52,076 bases of DNA from an uncultured Bacilli bacterium (GCA_947626115.1 CANQQX010000006.1:1-52076), one strand, 5' to 3'; numbered from the stretch's first letter, positions 18,078-26,918 are shown. The notes: generated from the sequence alone by a model not told the origin. Made by a program: numbers and translations.

Positions 18078-20549
18078 TTGCAAAAATATTGGAAATTTTT
18101 AGTGGTATTTGCAGTAGTGTTATTTAGTAGTATTAAAGGCGTAAATGCAGCCAAATTAGTGCAGACACCAATTGATAATGTTTGGTATGTAAGACAAGGA
18201 GGTGGCGAAAAGTATTTCTCGGCTAAATATCATGAATATGTTATTGATGGTAATAAAACAACTTATTGTATTGAACCTGGTGTCCATATTACAACTTTAG
18301 ATTATAAAGAAATGGGTGGACTAACTACTTCACCATATAGTGAAGAAATAAATCAAAAAATGCAATTAATTGGTTATTATGGTTATGATTATCCTACTCA
18401 TAAAACTTTAAAATACCGGATGGCTGCTCAAGCCTTAATTTGGGAGTTAACTGGTAATGGTAAAGTTGAATATTGGACTGAAGCATCAGGTCATGGTGAT
18501 TATATCGATATAAGTACTGAACGAGATGAGATTAATAGACTTGTTAATAGTCATTATGATATGCCATCATTTGTGGGAGAAGAAAAAAGTACCACCATTG
18601 GAAGGTTAGTAACATTTACTGATAGTAATAATCTACTTTCTAATTATGAAGTTATCGAAAACAATAGTTATACTGCATCAATCGATGAAAACACTTTGAA
18701 AGTAACGCCCAAAAAAGTTGGGAATATTACTATTACTTTAAAAAGAAAGCAATATACTAGTACTAATACTACTCTATATGCTGGAATTGATGAAATTTCG
18801 CAAAAAATGGGTTACTTTGGCTTAGATGAAGAAATAACTTTTAAAGTAACTATTAAAAGTTTAGGTGGTAAAGTAACTATAGAAAAATTAGATAAAGATA
18901 ATTTATCTATTACACCCAAAGGTGATGCTATTTTAAAAGGAGCTATCTATGGTATTTATGATAGTGATGATAATAAAATTACCGAAGTAACTATTGGAAA
19001 TAATTCTAAAGTTACTAGCCCTAACTTACCTAAATTAGGAAGATACTATCTCAAAGAAATTAAACCAAGTAAAGGCTACACTTTAGATACCCAAAAATAT
19101 TACTTTGAAATTACCGAAGATAATCTTAACCCAAGTGTTAAAGTATATGAAAAAGTTATTGAGAAAAAAATTGAATTTTATAAAGTAATGAATAACAATA
19201 AAACAGGGATACTTACATCTGAGCCTAATATTACTTTTGAATTTTATTTAAAATCCAGTAACGAGTTAGTAGCTACTAAAACAACGGATAAAGATGGACA
19301 TTTAACTCTTACCCTACCTTTTGGTACCTACATAGTTAAACAAACATCAACAACCGAAGGCTTTGAAAAGATTAAAGACTTTGAAATAGTCATTGAAAAT
19401 GATGAACCACTTACTAAAGTTATTGCTGATGGTGAAATTATGGCACGTTTAAAACTTATTAAAATTGATAGTAATTCAAAAAGAGTTTTAGTAAAAGATG
19501 GTATTAAATTTAAAATTAAGAATTTAGATACTAACAAATATGTCTGTCAAAGTGTAACTTATCCAAAAACTGAAAAAATTTGTGAATTTAGTACAACTGA
19601 TGGTATGTTTATTACTCCATATTTACTAAAAGCTGGTAACTACCAAATTGAAGAAGTAGAAAATCAATTACTATCTGGTTATTTATGGAATAAAACTTCT
19701 CTTAAATTTTCAATTAATAATGATTCTAATTTTATCTATGATGATGAATTAGGACTTATTTTAGAAGTAAGATTTGAAAATAAAGAAGTTATGGGTGAAG
19801 TAAATATTCATAAAGTTGGGGAAAAAGTTGTTTTAGAAGATAATACTTTTCATTATGAAGATATAGATTTAGATGGCGTAACTTATGAATTATATGCTGA
19901 TGAAGATATTTATTCTGGTGATGGTACTCTTATCTATAAAAAAGGAACTTTAATAGATAGTTATATTACGAAAGATGGCAAAATTAATATTAAAAATTTA
20001 TATTTGGGAAAATATTACTTAGTTGAAAGTAAAACATTAGATGGTTATATCTTAGATGCAACTAAACATTATTTTGAACTTAAATATAAAGATCAATATA
20101 CTGATATTGTAAGTTTATCTTTTACTTTTAAAAATTATTTACCTAAAGGTACTTTTGAATTTACTAAAAGTGATATATCTACCGGTGAAGTTTTACCTAA
20201 TACTAAAATTCAAGTATATACTTATGAAGATGATTATGAAAATGGTACTTTAATTTTTGAAGGTTATACAGATGAAAACGGTAATATCAAAATACCTAAT
20301 CTATTTGTAGGTAAATTCTACTTTGTTGAAAGTGAAGCTCCAGAAGGTTATGTTTTAAATGATAGTAAGAATTTCTTTGAAATAACTAAAGATGGTGAGA
20401 TTATCAAAGCTAATATGACTAATGAACGAATAGTCTTATCTGTACCTAAAACATTAGATAATAAAAATACAATAGTTAATATAATTGGTATAATAAATGT
20501 TATTATATCTTTAGGATGTTATCTTTATGCTAAAGAAGAAAATAATTAA
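18078..20549 (+). CDS. Sortase-anchored thioester-domain adhesin with CnaB/SpaA-like modules
   Basis: 823 residues, started by TTG eight bases after AAAGGAGG. A signal peptide (about 1-24, ending VNAA) is followed by a thioester domain: Cys64 in YCIEPG and Gln118 in AAQALIWE are the expected cross-linking pair, which in related adhesins forms a covalent bond to host or surface amines. Next come an Ig-like stretch (about 185-255) and about five SpaA-type modules, each opening with a K-containing strand (VTIEKLD, IEFYKVM, LKLIKID, VNIHKVG, FEFTKSD) and closing with a Glu-bearing ESxxPEGY-like strand, as in self-forming isopeptide domains. The C-terminus has VPKTLD, a membrane helix and a KEENN tail: a non-canonical sorting signal. 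The sortase gene overlaps its end. Confidence 0.88.
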   Translation: MQKYWKFLVVFAVVLFSSIKGVNAAKLVQTPIDNVWYVRQGGGEKYFSAKYHEYVIDGNKTTYCIEPGVHITTLDYKEMGGLTTSPYSEEINQKMQLIGYYGYDYPTHKTLKYRMAAQALIWELTGNGKVEYWTEASGHGDYIDISTERDEINRLVNSHYDMPSFVGEEKSTTIGRLVTFTDSNNLLSNYEVIENNSYTASIDENTLKVTPKKVGNITITLKRKQYTSTNTTLYAGIDEISQKMGYFGLDEEITFKVTIKSLGGKVTIEKLDKDNLSITPKGDAILKGAIYGIYDSDDNKITEVTIGNNSKVTSPNLPKLGRYYLKEIKPSKGYTLDTQKYYFEITEDNLNPSVKVYEKVIEKKIEFYKVMNNNKTGILTSEPNITFEFYLKSSNELVATKTTDKDGHLTLTLPFGTYIVKQTSTTEGFEKIKDFEIVIENDEPLTKVIADGEIMARLKLIKIDSNSKRVLVKDGIKFKIKNLDTNKYVCQSVTYPKTEKICEFSTTDGMFITPYLLKAGNYQIEEVENQLLSGYLWNKTSLKFSINNDSNFIYDDELGLILEVRFENKEVMGEVNIHKVGEKVVLEDNTFHYEDIDLDGVTYELYADEDIYSGDGTLIYKKGTLIDSYITKDGKINIKNLYLGKYYLVESKTLDGYILDATKHYFELKYKDQYTDIVSLSFTFKNYLPKGTFEFTKSDISTGEVLPNTKIQVYTYEDDYENGTLIFEGYTDENGNIKIPNLFVGKFYFVESEAPEGYVLNDSKNFFEITKDGEIIKANMTNERIVLSVPKTLDNKNTIVNIIGIINVIISLGCYLYAKEENN

Positions 20550-21090
20550 AATATCTTTAATTACTTTCATAAGTACAATTATTTTATTAAGTGCTTATTA
20601 TTTATCTTTATATTATGAAAATAAAAAAGAAAAAATATTAATTAAGGAATATTTTAATACTACTATTAATGATAATAGTTATCACAAAATAAGTAATGAT
20701 AATTATATTGGTATATTAGAAATACCTGTTATTAATTTACGTAAGGGTTTTTATAATATTGATAATAAAAATAATAATGTTAATAAAAATATTCAAGTTT
20801 TAGCTAAATCTTCCATGCCAGATCAGGAAAATAGTTTACTTGCTATTGCCGGTCATTCTGGTAATGGTCGAAAATCATTTTTCAAAGATTTAGATAAACT
20901 TAGTATTAATGATGAAATTATTATTTACTATAACAATAATGAATACTTTTATAAAATAAATAATATTTATGAAGAAGAAAAAGATGGTACAATTGAAATT
21001 AAAAAAGATGACTATTCTAAATTAGTATTAACTACTTGCAATCAAAAGAACAAAACCAAGCAAATTATCATTGAAGCATTTTTAATTTAA
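20527..21090 (+). CDS. Sortase (class B/D-like) with Lys in place of the catalytic Arg
   Basis: Membrane-anchored transpeptidase of 187 residues: one helix at about 8-28, then the sortase barrel with His110 (in AGHSG) and Cys171 (in LVLTTCNQ). In sortases an Arg about seven to nine residues after the Cys completes the site; here the sequence reads NKTKQIII, with Lys178 at that place and no Arg nearby. The ATG lies inside the end of the adhesin gene (23-bp overlap), after AGGATG, so the two are translationally coupled and the adhesin is its evident substrate. The sorting signal it meets, VPKTLD, is also atypical. The class is uncertain. Confidence 0.85.
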   Translation: MLKKKIIKISLITFISTIILLSAYYLSLYYENKKEKILIKEYFNTTINDNSYHKISNDNYIGILEIPVINLRKGFYNIDNKNNNVNKNIQVLAKSSMPDQENSLLAIAGHSGNGRKSFFKDLDKLSINDEIIIYYNNNEYFYKINNIYEEEKDGTIEIKKDDYSKLVLTTCNQKNKTKQIIIEAFLI

Positions 21091-21098
21091 CACTACTA

Positions 21099-21126
21099 AA
21101 AAAGATTACTTAAAGGTAATCTTTTA
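21099..21126. terminator. Strong bidirectional terminator
   Basis: AAAAGATTAC (21100-21109) and GTAATCTTTT (21116-21125) form a perfect 10-bp stem. It ends the adhesin-sortase operon and the convergent small gene. Confidence 0.8.
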
Positions 21127-21363
21127 ATATGGTCTTGGATAATAATAATTATAACTAAAATTACCATATGGATATGGTGAATTATAATAACCTCCACCAT
21201 AGTTAGGTCCTGGATTTGGAGCCACATTATAAATAGGTCTAGGTCTTGTTAGTCCTACCGCCGCTCCACCTAGTAAAGCTCCACCTAAAAATGGTACTAA
21301 AAAATATCTATCATTATTATTTAAATTAGTTACAGGGTAATTATTTTTAGGGTAATACATCAT
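21124..21363 (-). CDS. Small Gly/Tyr/Pro-rich protein, possible spore coat component
   Basis: 79 residues with a hydrophobic glycine-rich middle (FLGGALLGGAAVG) and a tail rich in Tyr, Asn, Pro and Gly. That composition is common in small coat proteins of endospore formers, but I recognise no family. AAAGGA overlaps a first ATG at 21372, so the ATG at 21363 is the better spaced start. A CATAAAATA sequence (plus strand 21384-21392) matches the sigma-K -10 CATANNNTA, without a matching -35. The coat assignment is inferred. Confidence 0.5.
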   Translation of the reverse strand: MMYYPKNNYPVTNLNNNDRYFLVPFLGGALLGGAAVGLTRPRPIYNVAPNPGPNYGGGYYNSPYPYGNFSYNYYYPRPY

Positions 21364-21461
21364 AAAAAACATCCTTTCTTATGTATTTTATGATAATTCT
21401 TTTTTATAACAAATTACTATTGCCCATTAAAAAAATGACTATATGTCATTAATTTTAAAAT

Positions 21462-21547
21462 TGGTGCTCATACTCGGACTTGAACCGAGACTTCCAGAGG
21501 AAAATAGATTTTGAGTCTATCGCGTCTACCAATTTCGCCATACGAGC
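21462..21547 (-). tRNA. tRNA-Leu(CAA)
   Basis: 86 nt with encoded CCA. Acceptor GCTCGTA pairs with TATGAGC, discriminator A. The anticodon stem ATAGA/TCTAT holds loop CTCAAAA, so the anticodon is CAA, reading UUG. The long variable arm is typical of leucine tRNA, and the T arm GGTTCAAGTCC is intact. Confidence 0.97.
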
Positions 21548-21571
21548 AAGCTAGAAATATTATAGCACATA

Positions 21572-22129
21572 CTAAATATTTTCTTCAACATTACTTTTAC
21601 TAAATAGCTCTTGTTCACTATCATCTTCGACATTTATCATATCTGGTAAATCATTTAAAGAAGACAAACCAAAGCAATCTAAAAATTCTCTGGTAGTGCG
21701 ATATAAATTAGGTTTCCCTGGTAAATCACTTTTACCTACTACTTTAATTAAATCTTTACTTAATAATTTTTTAACTATATAAGCACTACTAATACCTCTT
21801 ATATTATCTATTTCAATTCTCGTTATTGGTTCATTATAAGCAATGATAGCTAAAACTTCTAATTGGGATTGCGATAATACTTCTTCTTTCGTAGTAATTA
21901 ATTTTTGATAATATTCTTTATGTTCTTTTTTTGTTGTTAGTTTAAATACATTACCTAAAAAGCTAATTTTTAAGCCATGGTCATCTCTTTCATATTCTCT
22001 CTTTAATTCAGTAAGTAATTCTTTAGCTTCATCTTCTTTAATTTCTAAAGTTTTACAAATGTCTTCTAAAGACACTCCTTCATCACCTACAACAAAAAGT
22101 AAACCTTCCAAAACTCCACGTTTATTCAT
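21572..22129 (-). CDS. scpB: Segregation and condensation protein ScpB
   Basis: 185 residues, the normal length. Two winged-helix domains are visible (LEGLLFVVGDEGVS at the start; LEVLAIIAYNEPITRIEID and the GRSDLPGKP-like GKSDLPGKPNLYRTT hairpin in the second), followed by an acidic tail. ScpB dimers join ScpA and SMC to form the bacterial condensin that organises and separates sister chromosomes. It is 4 bp downstream of scpA, in the usual scpA-scpB order. Confidence 0.95.
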   Translation of the reverse strand: MNKRGVLEGLLFVVGDEGVSLEDICKTLEIKEDEAKELLTELKREYERDDHGLKISFLGNVFKLTTKKEHKEYYQKLITTKEEVLSQSQLEVLAIIAYNEPITRIEIDNIRGISSAYIVKKLLSKDLIKVVGKSDLPGKPNLYRTTREFLDCFGLSSLNDLPDMINVEDDSEQELFSKSNVEENI

Positions 22130-22133
22130 AACT

Positions 22134-22856
22134 TCACTTACTTTCTATAATAATTTTACTAAATACTCGATCCTGTTTTAATAATATTTCATTATTTTTA
22201 CTCATATCTAAAAGTGATAAAAAAGTTACTACAATATTTTCTTTTGTAACTACTTCAAATAACTCGGTAAATTCTATTCTTTTTTTCACTTTTAATAAAT
22301 TTCTTATTTCTTTTATTCTCTCTTTAACACTATACTCTTTTCTTGTAACTTTAGTCGTAATAGGTTTTTCTAAAGTTATTCTTTTTTGCATTTCTAAAAA
22401 TGCTTTTAATAAATCATCTAGAGAAACATCACTATTAATAATATGATCATCATCAACATAATTACTTAAATTTTCTGGTAATTTCGTATAATATTCTAAT
22501 CTGTTTTCTTCTAAAGCTTTAAAAGTTTCCGTCATATTTTTATACTTTTCATATTCAATTAATTTATTTCGTAAATCTTCTTCACTTTTAATAGAATATT
22601 CATCATCATTATCATCATTGTCTTCTTCATCACATTTATTTACGAGCATTTTACTTTTTAAATGAATGAGTTCAGCCGATACTACTAAATATTCACTACT
22701 TAAATCAATATTATATTTATCAATACTATTAATAAAATCTAAGTATTGTTCAATAATTGTTCTTATATTTATGGTATAGATATCCATTTTAGATACTCTT
22801 ACTAGATGTAAAAGTAAATCAAATGGACCTTCAAAATCTTGGATTTGTAAATTCAT
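22134..22856 (-). CDS. scpA: Segregation and condensation protein ScpA (kleisin)
   Basis: 240 residues. The N-terminal signature FEGPFDLLLHLVRVSKMDI (which contacts the SMC neck), the YLVVSAELIHLKSKMLV segment, an acidic linker with EEDNDDNDDE and the C-terminal winged helix that ends VTFLSLLDMSK are all present. It bridges the SMC heads. Its start is 9 bp after the stop of the upstream membrane protein gene, so the three form one operon with scpB last. Confidence 0.95.
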   Translation of the reverse strand: MNLQIQDFEGPFDLLLHLVRVSKMDIYTINIRTIIEQYLDFINSIDKYNIDLSSEYLVVSAELIHLKSKMLVNKCDEEDNDDNDDEYSIKSEEDLRNKLIEYEKYKNMTETFKALEENRLEYYTKLPENLSNYVDDDHIINSDVSLDDLLKAFLEMQKRITLEKPITTKVTRKEYSVKERIKEIRNLLKVKKRIEFTELFEVVTKENIVVTFLSLLDMSKNNEILLKQDRVFSKIIIESK

Positions 22857-22865
22857 AAACTCCCC

Positions 22866-23804
22866 TTACATTAAATTACAAGTAAAACCATAGGTAGGCA
22901 TTTCATAATTTATAACTTTAGCAGCTTCATAATATGCATAATAATATTTTTCATTTACTTTATTTAAATCAGTTTTAGCTAAGTCTATATTTATATCAGC
23001 TGTATAACCAGTTAAACTACTAGTAAAATTAGCATCTATACCTTCTATAGTTTTATAACCATTTACTTTATTTTGATAATTATTCATATTAGTACTATAA
23101 TTGGTATTATTAATATCATTATCTACTATTTTATCATTTATTTTAATTAAACTAGCTTCTTTGAAAGTATAAGTAATTGTTTCTTTATCCTTCATACATA
23201 CTATAGTACTTTCACCATTTTCATTATTATTTAAAGTTAAAGCTGGATAATCATCAATACTTTTCTCCATAATAGTTAAATAATTAAATTCTTTAGTAAT
23301 ATTTAATGCCAATGTTATTTTAGAATTATTAGCTACTGAATTAATATCTAACTTAAATCTATCTAATAAAGTTTTATTTTCATCATATGTTTCTAAAAAT
23401 ATTTTTTTATTTGCAACATCAATTTCTTCTTGGCTTAAATTATTTACATCAAATGTTAACATATTATTGCCTGTCTTAAAATCATCTATTGATAAACCAT
23501 TAAAATTAATTTTTAAATCATCAGAATAAGAATAATATTCTATCTCTGGTTCTTCTGTTGGTTCATTTTGATTATTTTTATCTGTATTATTAGCATTATT
23601 TTCTATTGTCGGTGCTGTTTCTTTTCCTAAAATACTATTAAAAAATAAACTAATATCATCAATAAAATATACAACTAAGATAAAGGCAATAAAAATAAAG
23701 ATAACTCGACCAACATTATTTTTCTTTTGGTATGTATAACCTAATGCTTGTGGTTTTAATTCTATATTTTCTAAAACAACTTTTTCTTTTTTCTTTTTTG
23801 CCAT
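22866..23804 (-). CDS. Membrane-anchored exported protein, unknown function, scpAB operon
   Basis: 312 residues: a basic start (MAKKKKEK), one membrane segment at about 33-52, an Asn/Glu-rich linker and an exported region of about 240 residues. That region has beta-strand-like alternation and many Asn and Ile, for example LKINFNGLSIDDFKTG. I do not recognise a family. It begins the minus-strand unit that continues into scpA and scpB, which is an odd partner for chromosome condensation and may be simple read-through. Confidence 0.65.
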   Translation of the reverse strand: MAKKKKEKVVLENIELKPQALGYTYQKKNNVGRVIFIFIAFILVVYFIDDISLFFNSILGKETAPTIENNANNTDKNNQNEPTEEPEIEYYSYSDDLKINFNGLSIDDFKTGNNMLTFDVNNLSQEEIDVANKKIFLETYDENKTLLDRFKLDINSVANNSKITLALNITKEFNYLTIMEKSIDDYPALTLNNNENGESTIVCMKDKETITYTFKEASLIKINDKIVDNDINNTNYSTNMNNYQNKVNGYKTIEGIDANFTSSLTGYTADINIDLAKTDLNKVNEKYYYAYYEAAKVINYEMPTYGFTCNLM

Positions 23805-23863
23805 TTTAATTCACCCTATTTACTCTTTATATTATATCAACATTTAAATATGTTAACAATTAT

Positions 23864-24553
23864 TTATTTGTTTTTTTCAATTAATTTTATAATGTCTTTT
23901 TCTAATTCTTTAATTTCATCATTACTTAATTTATCATAACCATTTTGTTGTGAAGGTACTGTCCCAACATGAATTCCTGTAATCTTTCCTTTTTTTACCG
24001 CTACTAAAGTTGGTGCATACAATCTTTTTTCTTCTGTATCATATTTATTACCAACTTCATCTTCTAAATAATATTCATCTAAATATTCATCTAATTCTTC
24101 TAGAATATTATAATAATCTTTAGTACCTTTTTTATTTTTACTTAATTTACCATCTTCAATTATAAATGAAGATCTTATATCGGCAATATCAACATAATAT
24201 ATATTCTCTTCTTTTTCGATAGCTACATCAGTTAAAACTGATACTAAACTACGACACCATGGACAATTACTAAAGCCAAAATAAATTAAACCCGTACCAG
24301 TTTTTAACATTTTAGTTGCTTCTTTTGGGGATATATATTTAACTGTATTATCAACTGAAATATTAACTAAAGGATAATTTTTACCAACAGATTCATTAAT
24401 CTTATCATTTAACTCCATATATTCAGTTCTAAATTTAATCGCATCACTATTATTAACATGATTATTATTTATAATACAATATATACATACCGCTATTACA
24501 ATTAAAGTTAAAATTACCACGGTAATTAAAATAATCTTATTTCTTTTTTCCAT
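23864..24553 (-). CDS. Membrane-anchored thioredoxin-like protein (CPWC)
   Basis: 229 residues: an N-terminal membrane helix (about 7-28), then an exported thioredoxin-like domain with YFGFSNCPWCRS. Cys97 and Cys100 form the CxxC site, and a late LYAPTLVAVKKGK carries the cis-Pro loop. It is closely related to the lipoprotein at 27071-27772: both share NSDAIKF near the start, the CPWC block and the RLYAP/RIYAP loop. It likely forms or reshuffles disulfides in exported proteins; the direction is unknown. It is separated from the surface protein at 25108 by one small gene. Confidence 0.8.
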   Translation of the reverse strand: MEKRNKIILITVVILTLIVIAVCIYCIINNNHVNNSDAIKFRTEYMELNDKINESVGKNYPLVNISVDNTVKYISPKEATKMLKTGTGLIYFGFSNCPWCRSLVSVLTDVAIEKEENIYYVDIADIRSSFIIEDGKLSKNKKGTKDYYNILEELDEYLDEYYLEDEVGNKYDTEEKRLYAPTLVAVKKGKITGIHVGTVPSQQNGYDKLSNDEIKELEKDIIKLIEKNK

Positions 24554-24594
24554 TTGCTTTTACCACCTATTAAAATTTTACTATAATTAATGAT

Positions 24595-25008
24595 TTATTG
24601 CAAATCAAACACAGTATTATAAATATTTTTATCTATTTGATAAATACCATTATAAGGTTCTTCTAAATAATAACTTTTATCTTTTTTATATACATATACA
24701 ATTGTAGCAACACTATCTTCATAATAAAAAGTAACTTTAATTTGATTCTCACCATCTACTGGAGTATTTTCTTTACTCTTTATCTTAGTCTTAGTAACTG
24801 TTTTAAAAGAATTATATATTTCTTTAATATTATCTTTATTACTAATATATTTATTATGATGATTATACTCAATACTTAAACTAACAACCTTATCTATATT
24901 TGGTAAAGTTATAATATAAGTTTTTTTACTAGTAAAATTAATAAATATTATACTTAATATTATAATAAGTACTAATATTATTCCTAAAATAATTTTTTTA
25001 TTTTTCAC
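24595..25008 (-). CDS. Small membrane-anchored exported protein, unknown function
   Basis: About 137 residues with a signal anchor at about 4-24 and an exported alpha/beta domain (IITLPNIDKVVSLSIEY, then a C-terminal ...NGIYQIDKNIYNTVF). The look recalls DUF5301-type extracellular domains, but I cannot confirm that. Three near-cognate starts overlap here; GGTGAT supports the GTG at 25008 over the TTG at 25020. It ends 41 bp before the thioredoxin-like gene on the same strand and may be co-transcribed with it. Confidence 0.55.
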   Translation of the reverse strand: MKNKKIILGIILVLIIILSIIFINFTSKKTYIITLPNIDKVVSLSIEYNHHNKYISNKDNIKEIYNSFKTVTKTKIKSKENTPVDGENQIKVTFYYEDSVATIVYVYKKDKSYYLEEPYNGIYQIDKNIYNTVFDLQ

Positions 25009-25054
25009 TATTATCACCAATTATAATTATAACAAATATTATTTGTTTTTTAAA

Positions 25055-25084
25055 TTATAAAAAGTAGAGTTTAAAACTCTACCT
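25055..25084 (-). terminator. Terminator of the surface protein gene 25108-26862
   Basis: GTAGAGT and ACTCTAC pair over TTAAA, followed on the minus strand by TTTTTATAAT. Confidence 0.8.
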
Positions 25085-25107
25085 TTAGTTTAATAAAATT
25101 CTTTGTA

Positions 25108-26862
25108 TTATTCTTCTACATCTAGGATATACGGATTTGCTTTTGTACCAACACCATCCTTGATTTTTGCTGCCGACGAAAGGAAAAAGACGGGTCTCAG
25201 ACTACTTACTACACCCAAAGGGGTCCCAAAAACCCTACCAGAACCATCCACACAACGCGCCAACACGTAATGGTTCGTTGGCATAGACGTCCCACCGAGG
25301 ACCCCATTGCGCGTGCTAAAGCATTCGACATATGTAGATGAGTTATACCCATCTTTTTGAAAATGCAACCATCCATTTTTAGCTGCACTCTCACCTCCTG
25401 GGTTTCCGCGACTTTCTTCTGTAGATCCATCATAATAACTATATAAATAATCATGTATATACATAAGACTTATCTTGGCTGTCACCTTATTTTCTGCTGG
25501 CCATCTATATTGTTCTGCTACTAACATTGAATCTACATAATGCGTTGTTTCCGTTTGGCCAGTTTCAATATCATACATATTTCTTCCATTATATATTACT
25601 GATTCCGTCTCAACGTTTGTATCTCCATACATCCATTCGTGATCCGCTATTAATTGATACCATTTACTTCCTTTATTATCTTTTGTACCATTTATACTAT
25701 CTCCTGATTTTAAATATTCATATTCACTACTATCTACAAAGATATCCGTCCATTCTTTGTTTAGTGTTGACCCATCTCCTGCTTGTGTTCCATTACTTGT
25801 TCCATTTATTCTTTTAAATAGTAAACTTGTATTCCATTCTGGACATAACCCGTCATCACAATAAAAAGAATCAGATGAGCTTGTTGAATATTTATCATTC
25901 CATGCAAATTCCTTTTGAGTTCCTTCTTTTAAGAATGTTTCTTTTATTAAATACATTTGTCCTTCTTCCGTTATCCCTATTATTCTGTACATGTATTTAT
26001 CTATTCCTGTATCTTCATTTGTACATTGTTCTTTATCTGTTGTTCCAAAGCATATCCAATTGATCATTTGAGCTGTTCCCGTCTCATCTACCGGTGATGC
26101 CTGATATCTATACATTCCGCCTTGTAAATCTTCACTTAAATATTTTTGACTATCATTATTTCTTAACTTATCTATTGTTTCTGGCTCTGCTATATCACAT
26201 TTTAATTCACTTGTACTTATATCTATATTTAATTTCTTTCCTGCTAAATAATTTTGTTGTTCTTCTTTATTTAATAATTTAATATATGCTTGGATATTTT
26301 CTACTTTATTTCCTGTTATCTTAAAATTTAAATTATATTCTTTTGGGGTATTCTCTTTTAATTCACTTAAATCTAATTTTTCGCTTATTATATTCCCTTT
26401 AAATTGTAATATCATATCTCCTAGTTGTAATACTTCTACCATTGTATCTGCATTTTCTTCTTCTGTTACTTTACTTACTGTTAACTTCGCTGTACAACTA
26501 TATTTGGTTGTTACTTCTCCACCTGTTAACTCTACTGATGCTATTGTCTTTGTTCCTAATTCTTCTGTTCCTACATATGGGTCTTCTCCATCTGTTCCAT
26601 AATATTCTTTTGTCCTATTTTCATATGACATATCACTTGCACTTATATTTAAATGTAAATTATCCGCTCCCGGTTTTAATGTTACCAAACTTTTTGGTGG
26701 TGTTTTTCCGGTTATAGTTGTATTACTACTTTCATTATTTGTACTTATTTGAAAGTAAGCATAAGTGGCTCCAAGTACCGCTATTAACAATGTTACTAAA
26801 CCTATTAGTATTGCTACCTTTTGTTTCTTCTTATTCTCATTATTTTTTACTTCTTCGTTCAT
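25108..26862 (-). CDS. Large membrane-anchored surface protein with hypervariable GC-rich C-terminus (paralogue A)
   Basis: 584 residues. A lysine-rich start and a membrane helix at about 15-36 (VAILIGLVTLLIAVLGATYAYF region) resemble the export anchor of camelysin/TasA-like proteins. A beta-rich domain (about 40-235) follows, then a Cys-containing domain with GGMYRYQA, NWICFGTT, YMYRIIGITEEGQ and HEWMYGDT. The end is W-L-H-F-Q-K-D-G-Y..., a divergent stretch, RPVFFL and DGVGTKANPYILDV. That last part resembles the GVRP-type closing strand of C-type-lectin-like domains. The copy at 49950-51716 is alike throughout except for the ~45-50 residues before RPVF, which lie in a G+C-rich patch. It has about ten cysteines, unusual for a Gram-positive surface protein, and thioredoxin-like genes flank it. 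It is transcribed from a G8-spacer promoter. Ligand unknown. Confidence 0.8.
   Translation of the reverse strand: MNEEVKNNENKKKQKVAILIGLVTLLIAVLGATYAYFQISTNNESSNTTITGKTPPKSLVTLKPGADNLHLNISASDMSYENRTKEYYGTDGEDPYVGTEELGTKTIASVELTGGEVTTKYSCTAKLTVSKVTEEENADTMVEVLQLGDMILQFKGNIISEKLDLSELKENTPKEYNLNFKITGNKVENIQAYIKLLNKEEQQNYLAGKKLNIDISTSELKCDIAEPETIDKLRNNDSQKYLSEDLQGGMYRYQASPVDETGTAQMINWICFGTTDKEQCTNEDTGIDKYMYRIIGITEEGQMYLIKETFLKEGTQKEFAWNDKYSTSSSDSFYCDDGLCPEWNTSLLFKRINGTSNGTQAGDGSTLNKEWTDIFVDSSEYEYLKSGDSINGTKDNKGSKWYQLIADHEWMYGDTNVETESVIYNGRNMYDIETGQTETTHYVDSMLVAEQYRWPAENKVTAKISLMYIHDYLYSYYDGSTEESRGNPGGESAAKNGWLHFQKDGYNSSTYVECFSTRNGVLGGTSMPTNHYVLARCVDGSGRVFGTPLGVVSSLRPVFFLSSAAKIKDGVGTKANPYILDVEE
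25171..25333 (-). other. GC-rich divergent segment in surface protein A
   Basis: Positions 25201-25320 hold 64 G or C in 120 bases (53%), while coding DNA around it is near 31-36%. Of about 45 codons only about four end in A, although A-ending codons dominate elsewhere. On the coding strand A makes up about 16%. The matching part of the paralogue at 49950-51716 is equally aberrant but different in sequence. Confidence 0.8.
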
Positions 26863-26890
26863 AATAGATCCTTTCTACCTTTATAAGATA

Positions 26891-26918
26891 AGTATATATT
26901 ACCCCCCCCGAAAATCAA
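26891..26918 (-). promoter_or_regulatory. Promoter with G8 spacer tract (surface protein A)
   Basis: Minus strand: -35 TTGATT (26913-26918), 16-bp spacer with eight G (plus-strand C at 26902-26909), -10 TATACT (26891-26896), then 28 bases to the ATG, the same geometry as the other two copies. Confidence 0.75.

Noticed and set aside
25171-25333. Calling a complete diversity-generating retroelement in this window
   Set aside because: No reverse transcriptase, accessory protein or template repeat is visible; only candidate target segments are present.
25108-26862. Long open frames on the strand opposite the two large surface protein genes, coding for hydrophobic Leu/Tyr/His-rich chains
   Set aside because: They follow from codon bias of the real genes, have no ribosome sites and no family resemblance, and the sense frames have promoters, anchors and paralogues.
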